Positions 1-6,206 of a stretch of DNA of 11,012 bases are shown here, piece after piece. Where the stretch lies: NCBI GenBank assembly GCA_038133505.1, contig JAYPTI010000111.1:1-11012 (forward strand), in the 5' to 3' direction. The notes beneath the pieces are model-generated. The model ran no database searches. It was not told the DNA's origin and saw nothing but the letters and a program-made list of their open reading frames with translations. Every line of letters starts with the position of its first letter. The first letter of the stretch is position 1. This stretch comes from JAYQUR01 sp038133505 (GTDB taxonomy: Bacteria > Pseudomonadota > Alphaproteobacteria > MPNO01 > UBA830). The position numbers were made by a program, and so were the translations under genes.

Positions 1-1
1 G

Positions 2-325
2 ATCATCCTCGTGCCGGCGCTGTTCGTCTGGGTGACGCCGAGCTGGGAACAGCTCGGCTGGCTGGTTCTGATGGGCTTTCTCGGTACGCTGGGCCAGCGC
101 ACGATGAGCCGCGGGTTCGCCTCCGCCGACGCCTCGATCATGCTGCCCGTCGATTTCTCGCGGCTGATCTTCGCCGCCTTGTTCGGCTTTCTGCTGTTCG
201 CCGAGATACCGTCGGCCTACACCGCGATCGGCGCGCTGCTGATCTTCTGCGCCACCGTCTATAACGCGCGCCGGGAAGCCCGCCGGTCGGCCGCGTCGGA
301 CGACCAGATGCCGCCGCGGACCTGA
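2..325 (+). CDS. EamA/DMT-family transporter, C-terminal fragment (cut by window edge)
   Basis: This is the last part of an inner-membrane transporter of the drug/metabolite transporter superfamily (EamA domain); the 5' end lies outside the window. The open frame runs from base 2 without a start of its own. A GTG at 11 is in frame but falls inside a conserved transmembrane stretch and is not a real start. About 107 residues remain, with three or four hydrophobic segments of the second EamA domain, then a basic tail rich in Arg. It aligns by eye with the end of the next gene: both have LFVWVTP, an RG/SADASI-type segment, a (F)SRL or (F)TRL motif and FAEIP/FAEFP before the last helix. The stop TGA is at 323-325, four bases before the next start, so the two are probably co-transcribed. 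The substrate cannot be predicted; family members export amino acids, metabolites or drugs. Confidence 0.9.
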   Translation: MILVPALFVWVTPSWEQLGWLVLMGFLGTLGQRTMSRGFASADASIMLPVDFSRLIFAALFGFLLFAEIPSAYTAIGALLIFCATVYNARREARRSAASDDQMPPRT

Positions 326-329
326 GCGG

Positions 330-1244
330 ATGGCCGAAGGCGCGATTTCCTCCCGTTTTGCAGCCCTTCCCGGCCCGGTGCGTTCGGGTATCTGGATGTC
401 GCTGTCGGCGTTCACCTACGTCATCTCGATTTCCATCGGCCGGTATCTCGCGCCAGATATTCCAGTCTTCGAAATAGCCTTTCTGCGCAACGCCTTCGCC
501 ATCCTCTTCATGATGCCGTGGCTGATGAAGGTCGGGCTCGGCGCCATGCGGACCCAGCGGCTCGGACGCCATATCCTGCGCGGCGCCATGTCGTCGACCA
601 ACGTGACGCTGCTGTTTGCCGCTGTGGCGCTGATCCCGATCGCCGACATGTCGGCGATCAACTTCCTGCAGCCCATCATCGGCGCGGCCATTGCCGGGCT
701 TCTGCTCGGCGAGACCGTCGGCACGCGGCGCTGGGGCGCGATCCTGGTCGGCTTCGCCGGCGCGCTGATCGTCATCCGGCCGGGGTTCGGCGACTTCAAC
801 ATCGGTATCGCCTTCGCGCTCGGCTCGGCGCTGGCCGGCGCGCTGGTCTCGATCATGATCAAGACGCTGGTGCGCACCGACCCGCCGGATACCATCGCCG
901 CCTGGCTGTTCGTCACCCAGACGATCATCCTCGCCGTCCCGACGCTGTTCGTCTGGGTCACGCCCAACCTCGAGCAATGGGGCCTGTTCGCCGTGATCGG
1001 GCTTGCTAGCGTGTTCCTGCAGCGGACCTACAATCGCGGCATGCAGGCGGCCGACGTCTCCATCGCGCTGCCGTTCAACTTCACGCGGCTCGTCTGGGCG
1101 GCGCTATTCGGCTGGGTCGTCTTCGCGGAATTCCCGGACGTCTGGACATGGGTCGGCGGAACGGTGATCTTCGCCTCGTCTATCTGGCTGACCCGTCTCG
1201 GGGGCGGGAAGGGCCGGCCGACCGCCAAAGAACCGGAGCCTTAA
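330..1244 (+). CDS. EamA/DMT-family transporter
   Basis: Predicted inner-membrane permease of 304 residues, the normal size for a two-EamA-domain protein with ten membrane helices. The first domain covers roughly residues 18-145 and the second roughly 155-288. Hydrophobic segments alternate with short Arg-containing loops, as expected for the positive-inside rule. The second domain carries the pattern shared with the other + strand copies: LFVWVTP, then LPFNFTRL and FAEFPDVWTWVGG near the end. The ATG at 330 is four bases after the upstream stop, and the purine-rich GAGCGG just before it may serve as ribosome site. It is the middle gene of three consecutive paralogues. The substrate is unknown; export of a small metabolite is the family's usual role. 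Confidence 0.9.
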   Translation: MAEGAISSRFAALPGPVRSGIWMSLSAFTYVISISIGRYLAPDIPVFEIAFLRNAFAILFMMPWLMKVGLGAMRTQRLGRHILRGAMSSTNVTLLFAAVALIPIADMSAINFLQPIIGAAIAGLLLGETVGTRRWGAILVGFAGALIVIRPGFGDFNIGIAFALGSALAGALVSIMIKTLVRTDPPDTIAAWLFVTQTIILAVPTLFVWVTPNLEQWGLFAVIGLASVFLQRTYNRGMQAADVSIALPFNFTRLVWAALFGWVVFAEFPDVWTWVGGTVIFASSIWLTRLGGGKGRPTAKEPEP

Positions 1245-1245
1245 C

Positions 1246-1291
1246 GATGATGTGTGGGCGATGAGGTGTGGGCCATGAGGCGTGCGCGATG
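1246..1291 (+). repeat. 14-bp tandem repeat carrying three coupled mini-ORFs
   Basis: Three consecutive 14-base units are visible at 1246-1259, 1260-1273 and 1274-1287, followed by the first four bases of a fourth: GATGATGTGTGGGC, GATGAGGTGTGGGC and CATGAGGCGTGCGC, then GATG. Each unit contains an ATG, and since 14 is not a multiple of 3 each ATG is in a different frame from the one before. Three five-codon ORFs result, at 1247-1264 (MMCGR), 1261-1278 (MRCGP) and 1275-1292 (MRRAR). Each ends in an ATGA that overlaps the next start, and the last overlap gives the ATG of the transporter gene at 1289. GGAG or GAGG lies eight bases before the ATGs at 1247, 1275 and 1289. The repeat is directly seen; a role in translation is inference. 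Confidence 0.75.
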
Positions 1292-2194
1292 ACGGGAATG
1301 CTGGGCGCTTTCAATGCGCTGCCGCCCAATCTCAAGGGGGCGGTCTTCGTCGTGCTCGGCACGATCTTCTTCGTGCTGACCGATGTCACCGTGAAATTCA
1401 CCGGCGACAATATCCACCCGGCCCAGATGGCGCTGTTCCGCTACGTCATCGGTTTCGTTCTGATGATTCCGCTGTTCGTCCGCACGGGGCGCGAAAGGCT
1501 CAAGACAAAGCGGATCAAGCTCCACTTCTTCCGCGCGATCATCGCGTCGTGCGGCCAGGCCGGTCTGTATTACGCGGTCATCCACCTACTTCTCGCCGAC
1601 GCGACGGCGATCATCTTCACGCGCCCGCTGTTCCTGACCCTGCTCGCGATCTTCGTGTTGAAGGAGGTCGTCGGGCTCCACCGATGGGGCGCGACGATCG
1701 TCGGCTTCATGGGCGTCCTCGTGATGGTGCGGCCGTTCGGCGGCGACGTGAACATCGCCTGGGGCGTCGCAATCACCGCCGTGTTCCTGTTCTCGTGGGG
1801 CCTGGTCATCATCCGGCTGCTCGGCCGCGAGGAGCCGCCGGGAACGATCCTGTTCTGGTATCACATCTTCGGCTCGCTGATCTTTGTCGGCCCGGCGATC
1901 TACGTCTGGGTCGACCCGACGCCGCTCGAATACCTTCAACTCTTCCTGATCGCGGCGTTGACGGCGGCAGGCATGAACTTCTTCGTGCGCGGTTTCGCCA
2001 TCGGCGAATCCAGCCTGATGGGGCCGATGGAATACATCCGGATCGTGTTCGCGGCGATGGCCGGCTATTTCATCTTCTCGGAACTGCCCGACATCTGGAC
2101 GTGGGTCGGCGCCGCGATCATCGTTTCGTCGACGCTCTACATTACCCGGCGCGAAGCGAAGCTCGGCAAGCCCGCGCAAACGGGCGGCGGATAG
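1289..2194 (+). CDS. EamA/DMT-family transporter
   Basis: Third + strand EamA paralogue, 301 residues from the chosen ATG, again a ten-helix inner-membrane permease with two EamA domains. The N-terminus MTGMLGAFNALP resembles that of the - strand paralogue at 6203-7117 (MSLLAAFNALP), which supports a start at 1289. A GTG at 1268 is also in frame but lies inside the tandem repeat. The C-terminal half has the pattern of the + strand copies: YVWVDPTP, EYIRIVFAAM, SELPDIWTWVGAAII. GAGG at 1277-1280, eight bases upstream, is a good ribosome site, and the start overlaps the stop of the last mini-ORF as ATGA. The gene is probably in one operon with the two upstream transporters. The substrate is unknown. 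Confidence 0.9.
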   Translation: MTGMLGAFNALPPNLKGAVFVVLGTIFFVLTDVTVKFTGDNIHPAQMALFRYVIGFVLMIPLFVRTGRERLKTKRIKLHFFRAIIASCGQAGLYYAVIHLLLADATAIIFTRPLFLTLLAIFVLKEVVGLHRWGATIVGFMGVLVMVRPFGGDVNIAWGVAITAVFLFSWGLVIIRLLGREEPPGTILFWYHIFGSLIFVGPAIYVWVDPTPLEYLQLFLIAALTAAGMNFFVRGFAIGESSLMGPMEYIRIVFAAMAGYFIFSELPDIWTWVGAAIIVSSTLYITRREAKLGKPAQTGGG

Positions 2195-2197
2195 GGT

Positions 2198-2560
2198 CTA
2201 TTTCCGTTTGGCCGGCTTGCCGCGCGCCTTGCGCGCCTTTTCGGCCTTGGCGAGCTCCGCGACCGCCTTCTTGCCCGCGATCCTGTCGATGAACTTGGCG
2301 AGCGCCACGTCGCGTTCGGTGACGCCGCCCGCCTCGTGCGTCGCCAGCGTGATCAGCACCTGGTTGTAGACGTTGAACCATTCGGGATGGTGGTCGGTCT
2401 TCTCGGCCTGCTGCGCGACGCGCGCCATAAAGCCGAATGCCTCGTTGAAGTCGGTGAACTTGTACGCTTTCTGGATCGCGTCGCGATCCTGGACCTTCTT
2501 CCAGTGCTTGAGCGGGCCCATCGCCTTTTGCCGCGCTTTCCCCGTCAGCTTTTCGACCAT
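2198..2560 (-). CDS. phhB: Pterin-4a-carbinolamine dehydratase
   Basis: Small cytosolic enzyme of 120 residues that dehydrates 4a-hydroxytetrahydropterin, recycling the cofactor of aromatic amino acid hydroxylases; family members can also act as dimerisation cofactors or in molybdopterin-related roles. The diagnostic motif lies at residues 53-84: EKTDHHPEW (53-61), then VYNQV, LATHEAGGVTERD ending at D84. The active-site histidines H57, H58 and H75 are present. The family is usually about 95-110 residues; this copy has an extra Lys/Ala/Arg-rich tail from about residue 97 to the end. The ATG has AGGAG six bases upstream. No phenylalanine hydroxylase is in the window. The 3' end is three bases from the stop of the convergent transporter gene, and the 5' side is divergent from the metallopeptidase gene. 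Confidence 0.93.
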   Translation of the reverse strand: MVEKLTGKARQKAMGPLKHWKKVQDRDAIQKAYKFTDFNEAFGFMARVAQQAEKTDHHPEWFNVYNQVLITLATHEAGGVTERDVALAKFIDRIAGKKAVAELAKAEKARKARGKPAKRK

Positions 2561-2633
2561 CGTCGTCTCCTGTTGCGTCCGGCAAGCATGAAGGGCCTTT
2601 GACCCGCGATCAAGCGACGCCTATTTACGAAAG
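2561..2633. promoter_or_regulatory. Divergent intergenic region
   Basis: These 73 bases separate two divergently transcribed genes, so promoters for both should lie here. The Shine-Dalgarno sequence of the - strand gene is visible near 2567-2571. I see no convincing -35/-10 pair on either strand; the most AT-rich part is 2621-2633, just before the + strand gene. The call rests on gene orientation alone. Confidence 0.4.
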
Positions 2634-3062
2634 ATGACCAACCCGATGGAACCGTCCCGCTTTTCGGTTGCGCCTTCGCTCGACGATCTCGAGGAGATCG
2701 CGCGGGCGGCGTTCGACAGTCTCCCAGCCGAATTCCGCGCGCTGACGGAGGGTGTCGTGTTTCGCATCGACGACTTTCCCGACGCCGAGACCGAACGCGA
2801 CATGGGTCTGCAGAGCCCCTTCGATCTGATGGGACTCTACCAGGGCATTCCGATCGGTGAGAAGGAGCAGGGATCGCAAAGCGCGCCCGACATGGTGTTT
2901 CTTTATCGCCGCCCGTTGCTCGACTACTGGTGCGAGGTCGAGGAAGATCTGACCCATCTGGTCCGACACGTCCTGATCCACGAAATCGGCCATCACTTCG
3001 GCCTGTCCGACGAGGACATGGAACGGATCGAAGCGGAAATCGCTGGCAACGGATCCTTTTGA
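2634..3062 (+). CDS. Zincin-like metallopeptidase domain protein
   Basis: Predicted cytosolic protein of 142 residues of the Zincin_1 type, a family of small putative zinc metalloproteases of unknown substrate. Residues 116-126 read HEIGHHFGLSD, an HExxH zinc-binding and catalytic motif followed by a His and Asp in the spacing typical of the family. The preceding helix is VRHVLI. The N-terminal half has the pattern LDDLEEIARAAFDSLPAEF and an acidic middle, also family-like. No signal peptide or membrane segment is present. The start is either ATG 2634 or ATG 2646; neither has a strong ribosome site, and the longer form is given. It is convergent with the radical SAM gene, 25 bases between stops. 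Physiological role unknown. Confidence 0.85.
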   Translation: MTNPMEPSRFSVAPSLDDLEEIARAAFDSLPAEFRALTEGVVFRIDDFPDAETERDMGLQSPFDLMGLYQGIPIGEKEQGSQSAPDMVFLYRRPLLDYWCEVEEDLTHLVRHVLIHEIGHHFGLSDEDMERIEAEIAGNGSF

Positions 3063-3087
3063 TCCCGAGGCCCCCGGCCTATCCGGA

Positions 3088-4923
3088 TCAGCGCTGTCCG
3101 ACCATCAATTCGGCGCGGAACTCGGCGTCGGCGTCGACGCCGAATTCGTCGAAAAAGTCTTTCCAGCGAACCCGGGACGGCGCCCCTTTGTCCCCGCCGT
3201 AAAGCGACGGCAGGTCTGCCGTGTCCGAGACGATTTTGGCCGCCTCGCGGAGAGAGTCCCTGGATGCAGCGCTCCGGCCCGCATTCCGTTCGGCAATGCC
3301 GCGGGCGAAATACGCGATCGCATGATCGGGCACGAACTTGATCACGTAATCGAAGTCGCGTATTGCCCGAAGCGGATCGAGCGAGAGATTACGGTTTTCG
3401 AGGAAATTGTACCTGAGGTTCGCCGCGTAATTGAGATGGCTCACCTTTTCCGCCGTGAAGTTTTCGGTGTTCAGATTCCTCAGCCGGCCGACGACACCGT
3501 CCGCCCAGATCTGCTCCCCGGAAATATATCCGTGCTCGACGCAGGATTCGAAGTCTTCCGCTCCCGGCAACGGTATGAACGAGAAGAAGTTTCGCCAGTC
3601 GAGGTCCAGCGATCCGCCATACGCATGGTTTTCAAGAATGTCGTCGATCGTCTCGAAATAGAATCCACTGACGAAGTTGCTGCTGATCCAAACGCCTTCG
3701 TATTTGCGGATCAGCGCGATGATCTCATCCGCCTGGCCGTCGCGTCCGCTGAGGGGCTTCATGATGCGCCGAAGGGTCTCCGCCTTGCCCGTTTCCAGAG
3801 ACATCTGGAATATCCGAACGCCGGAAGCGTGCAGCGCTTCGACGACGTCCGGCTTCATCGAGGAGGCTTGAATTCCACCGCCTGACATCCACCGGATGTT
3901 CAGATTCTGGCGCAGGATTTCGTTGCAGAAATCCAGCAGCCATTTCCGATGAAACATGATGTTGTCGTCGTTGAAGACGTAGTAGTTGATTCCGTATTCT
4001 TCATGAAGGTGCTTCATCTCGCGAACGACGTCGACGTGATCGCGGTAACGGATTTGCGCACCCCAGAAATTCTTCGACGAACAGAACGTGCATTTGAACG
4101 GACACCCGCGCGACGCTGTCATGTGCGCGACGCGAAACTCCTCCGGCCCTGTGTCGTGCTGGATCATGCTCCGTGAGTAGGTCGCGTATAGCTCCATGTT
4201 GAAACCCGAGCGGTCGGGCCATGGGTAATCGTCCAGCGATTCCGGATAGTTCGTTTTTGGCGAACGGTGCAGCGGCGTGGCGTTCGGCAGACCGTCGAAT
4301 TCGAAACCGGCAAGCGGATGCGCGAGGTCGACCAAGCCGTCCGGTCCCTTGTCGCTTTCCGAGAAAATGCGCCGAACGCGGTCAAGCGCGTCGATTCTGC
4401 ACACAAGCCCGTCGACGGCGATGGCCGGGTCGGTGCCTTTTCGAAGGCAGTCGAGCAGGTGGGTGAACGCCAGTTCGCCCTCCGAGAGGACGACGAACTC
4501 CACGTTTTCGTCGGCAAGCGCTATCTGCGGCGAAGCTTCGGGATAGTTGCCGCCCATCACGCCGATCGAGACGGGCGCCGCCTGGCGCGCCGCCGCCATC
4601 GTTCGATGGGCGATGCCAGCGATTTCATGAAACAGGCTGCTGACTCCGATCACGTCTGGCGCAAAGTCGGCGACCCTTTCGGCGAGCATGGACCAGAGCT
4701 CATCCATGTCGACGACGTCCGTCTCGAGAATATGTTCGATTGCCATCGCATTGGCGTCGAAAACCTCGATCTCGATATCAGAGGCATGTGCCCGTACGTA
4801 CGATGCGATATGAGCAAGCCCGATCGGCGCCTGGCAGAACTGTCCCCGCTTCCGGACGACATCGAGGCTGTATTCCGCCTGAACGGCAAATGGATAGATC
4901 AGAAGGACACGTTTGATGTCCAA
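3088..4923 (-). CDS. B12-binding-domain radical SAM protein
   Basis: Predicted cytosolic iron-sulfur enzyme of 611 residues. Residues about 4-175 look like a cobalamin-binding domain of the class B radical SAM type: hydrophobic strand VLLIYP, PIGLAHIASYVR, IGVSSLF (S95-L97), GVMGGNYPEASP (121-132) and LSEGE. The base-off His motif DxHxxG is not seen. The radical SAM core spans about 265-455, with CPFKCTFC giving the CxxxCxxC ligands C274, C278 and C281, then FNDDN at 317-321 and SLETG at 375-379. The last 95 residues include a TPR-like helix pair (about 517-550). The only usable start is TTG at 4923, with a weak AGG upstream; an in-frame TAA lies 23 codons earlier and no ATG or GTG lies between. 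GC is lower than in neighbouring genes. Class B enzymes often methylate unactivated carbon or build cofactors and secondary metabolites. The substrate cannot be assigned here, and no partner genes are adjacent. Confidence 0.88.
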   Translation of the reverse strand: MDIKRVLLIYPFAVQAEYSLDVVRKRGQFCQAPIGLAHIASYVRAHASDIEIEVFDANAMAIEHILETDVVDMDELWSMLAERVADFAPDVIGVSSLFHEIAGIAHRTMAAARQAAPVSIGVMGGNYPEASPQIALADENVEFVVLSEGELAFTHLLDCLRKGTDPAIAVDGLVCRIDALDRVRRIFSESDKGPDGLVDLAHPLAGFEFDGLPNATPLHRSPKTNYPESLDDYPWPDRSGFNMELYATYSRSMIQHDTGPEEFRVAHMTASRGCPFKCTFCSSKNFWGAQIRYRDHVDVVREMKHLHEEYGINYYVFNDDNIMFHRKWLLDFCNEILRQNLNIRWMSGGGIQASSMKPDVVEALHASGVRIFQMSLETGKAETLRRIMKPLSGRDGQADEIIALIRKYEGVWISSNFVSGFYFETIDDILENHAYGGSLDLDWRNFFSFIPLPGAEDFESCVEHGYISGEQIWADGVVGRLRNLNTENFTAEKVSHLNYAANLRYNFLENRNLSLDPLRAIRDFDYVIKFVPDHAIAYFARGIAERNAGRSAASRDSLREAAKIVSDTADLPSLYGGDKGAPSRVRWKDFFDEFGVDADAEFRAELMVGQR

Positions 4924-5083
4924 GCAGCCTGCAGCCGAGTTAGAAGCCGACTCTGTCTTGAAATTGGATGTGATTCGTTACCCTCTGGTGGGTCTGCTTT
5001 TGATTTGAGAGGTTTGAACAATCAAGGCGACGGAGCGGCATCCATTAAGTCCAACGCGCGCAAGCCCGACCACTACCCGCCAG

Positions 5084-5115
5084 ATTAAACCATGTATCCA
5101 GTACATTAAACTATG
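5084..5115. promoter_or_regulatory. Dyad and 21-bp-spaced direct repeat, possible operator
   Basis: ATTAAACCATG at 5084-5094 recurs as ATTAAACTATG at 5105-5115, ten of eleven bases equal and 21 bases apart, which is two helical turns. Between and partly overlapping them is a perfect dyad, ATGTA at 5092-5096 and TACAT at 5102-5106, separated by five bases. This combination resembles a regulator binding site in the upstream region of the radical SAM gene, about 160-190 bases before its start. The pattern is directly visible; binding by a regulator is inference, and AT-rich DNA gives such matches by chance fairly often. Confidence 0.3.
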
Positions 5116-5258
5116 ATGCCGATTCGAAGCGTCAATGCGCCAACCGCTTTACCGGCCGCAAATTTCAGCGTTGGCGGCGGGCGTCGGGGGCGTGGGCCCC
5201 CCCGCCGGGCCGGCTGCGCCTCGCGAAAGACCAGACCGCCCTCGCCGCCCTTGCCGCC

Positions 5259-5268
5259 NNNNNNNNNN
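5259..5268. other. Assembly gap (10 N)
   Basis: Ten unknown bases. The sequence immediately to the right, 5269-5292, is identical to 5164-5187 to the left. It contains the last codons and stop of the transporter gene in both copies. This suggests two contig ends that overlap and were not merged, so the true gap may be zero or negative. Confidence 0.95.
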
Positions 5269-5269
5269 T

Positions 5270-6154
5270 TCAGCGTTGGCGGCGGGCGTCGGCGGCTTGC
5301 GCCGCCCGGCGTTCCCTGAGAGCCGTGTAATACGCGCTGCCGGCGATGATCGCCGCTCCCAGCCAGACATAGACAGACGGAACCTCTGCGAGGATCACGA
5401 AGGCGAGACCGGCGGCGAACGGCATCTGAAGGTAGTGCGCCGGCAGCACGACGCTCGTGTCCGCCGCCCGGAACGCCCGCGCCATGCAGTATTGGGACAG
5501 CATCGTCAGCAGCCCAAGCAGGAGAATGTACGGCACGTGGCGCCAGTCCGGCGTCGTCCACGTCGCGATCGCCGCCGGCAACGCGATCGGCGTGATCAGC
5601 GCGTACATCCAGAAGGCGACCGCGTCCGGATGGTCTGTCCCAGTCAGCGCCTTGGTGCTTGCGTTCGCGATGCCGTAGCCGAAGGCGGCGAACAGACCCG
5701 CGAAGCTCGCGAACGCCAATTCCTCGAACCCCGGGCGGATGATCAGCAGGGCGCCCAGCGCGCCGGTCGCCAGCGCCGCCCAGCGGTGGACGCCGACCCG
5801 CTCGCCGAGGAACCAGACCGCGAACAGGACGGTAAACAGCGGCGAGGCGAGCAGCAGCGCGGTGACGTCGGCAACCGGCACGTGCGCGATGCCATAGACC
5901 GTGCACATCATGGCGCCGTAGGTGACGACGGAGCGGATGCCGTAGAGTTTCCAGCGCGTCACCCGGATCGCCTGCGGCCGCGTCGCCAGGATCCACGGAC
6001 CGAGGAAGACGCACGCGACCGCCGCACGCAGGAACGTCAGCTCGTAGATCGACAGGTCTTCCGACATCAGCCGCAGGACAACGTAGCTGATCGAATAGCA
6101 GGCGGCCGTCGCCGTCATCCACAGAAGGCCCGTTACCGCACTGCTCCGGGTCAT
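5270..6154 (-). CDS. EamA/DMT-family transporter (5' end affected by assembly gap)
   Basis: Inner-membrane permease of the EamA type, 294 residues as read from ATG 6154, with two EamA domains and about ten hydrophobic segments. The second domain carries WTTPDW, LPAHYLQMP and AEVPSVYVWLGAAII, the same pattern as the upstream paralogue at 6203-7117 (WTTPGW, YYLQLP), so these two form a subgroup distinct from the + strand copies. The ATG at 6154 has GGAG only two bases upstream, a poor spacing. If the contigs are joined at the shared ACAGAAGGCC (6121-6130 and 6173-6182), the gene instead begins at GTG 6206 and reads MKPGTAAIGLLWMTATAA in frame, also giving 294 residues. I consider that the likelier true start. 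The stop TGA is at 5272-5270. Substrate unknown. Confidence 0.88.
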   Translation of the reverse strand: MTRSSAVTGLLWMTATAACYSISYVVLRLMSEDLSIYELTFLRAAVACVFLGPWILATRPQAIRVTRWKLYGIRSVVTYGAMMCTVYGIAHVPVADVTALLLASPLFTVLFAVWFLGERVGVHRWAALATGALGALLIIRPGFEELAFASFAGLFAAFGYGIANASTKALTGTDHPDAVAFWMYALITPIALPAAIATWTTPDWRHVPYILLLGLLTMLSQYCMARAFRAADTSVVLPAHYLQMPFAAGLAFVILAEVPSVYVWLGAAIIAGSAYYTALRERRAAQAADARRQR

Positions 6155-6162
6155 TGCTCCGT

Positions 6163-6172
6163 NNNNNNNNNN
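6163..6172. other. Assembly gap (10 N)
   Basis: Ten unknown bases within the start region of a transporter gene. The first ten bases to the right, 6173-6182, equal 6121-6130 to the left, and joining there gives a continuous reading frame. The tail 6131-6162 therefore looks like an alternative version of the same gene start, from another strain, a paralogue or an assembly error. Confidence 0.95.
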
Positions 6173-6206
6173 ACAGAAGGCCGATCGCCGCCGTACCCGG
6201 TTTCAC
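6173..6206 (-). CDS. 5' fragment of EamA transporter gene (start overlaps upstream stop as GTGA)
   Basis: On the - strand GTG at 6206-6204 overlaps the TGA stop of the upstream transporter (6205-6203) as GTGA, and GGAG lies seven bases before it, a good translational coupling arrangement. The frame reads MKPGTAAIGLL before entering the N-run. The gene at 5270-6154 starts MTRSSAVTGLL, the same length and similar at the end. The fragment is therefore most likely the true N-terminus of that gene, separated from it by an unmerged contig overlap. The alternative is the start of an additional paralogue hidden in a longer gap. Confidence 0.6.

Larger units (their letters stand above)
4924..5269. other. 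About 345 bases without a recognised gene, including a contig end
   Basis: This stretch lies between the radical SAM start and the stop of the upstream transporter. The part 4924-5115 is AT-richer and should hold the radical SAM promoter; I see no clear -35/-10 pair. It contains a dyad and a direct repeat at 5084-5115, listed separately. From about 5140 the DNA is GC-rich. The bases 5164-5187 match the first 24 bases after the N-run exactly, and 5188-5258 look like a divergent contig tail. Short open frames here run into the N-run, overlap real genes or lack family resemblance, so none is called as a gene. Confidence 0.6.

Noticed and set aside
138..977. 279-residue open frame on the - strand
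   Set aside because: Antisense to two transporter genes; Arg/Asp-rich shadow protein.
2142..2585. 147-residue - strand frame overlapping the pterin dehydratase
   Set aside because: Same strand but another frame; the dehydratase frame has the complete active-site motif and ribosome site.
3052..3066. GGATC-N5-GATCC hairpin over the stop of the metallopeptidase gene
   Set aside because: Only five pairs with no following T-tract; too weak to call as terminator between the convergent genes.
4267..5088. 273-residue open frame on the + strand
   Set aside because: Antisense to the radical SAM gene, whose motifs are clear; no family resemblance.
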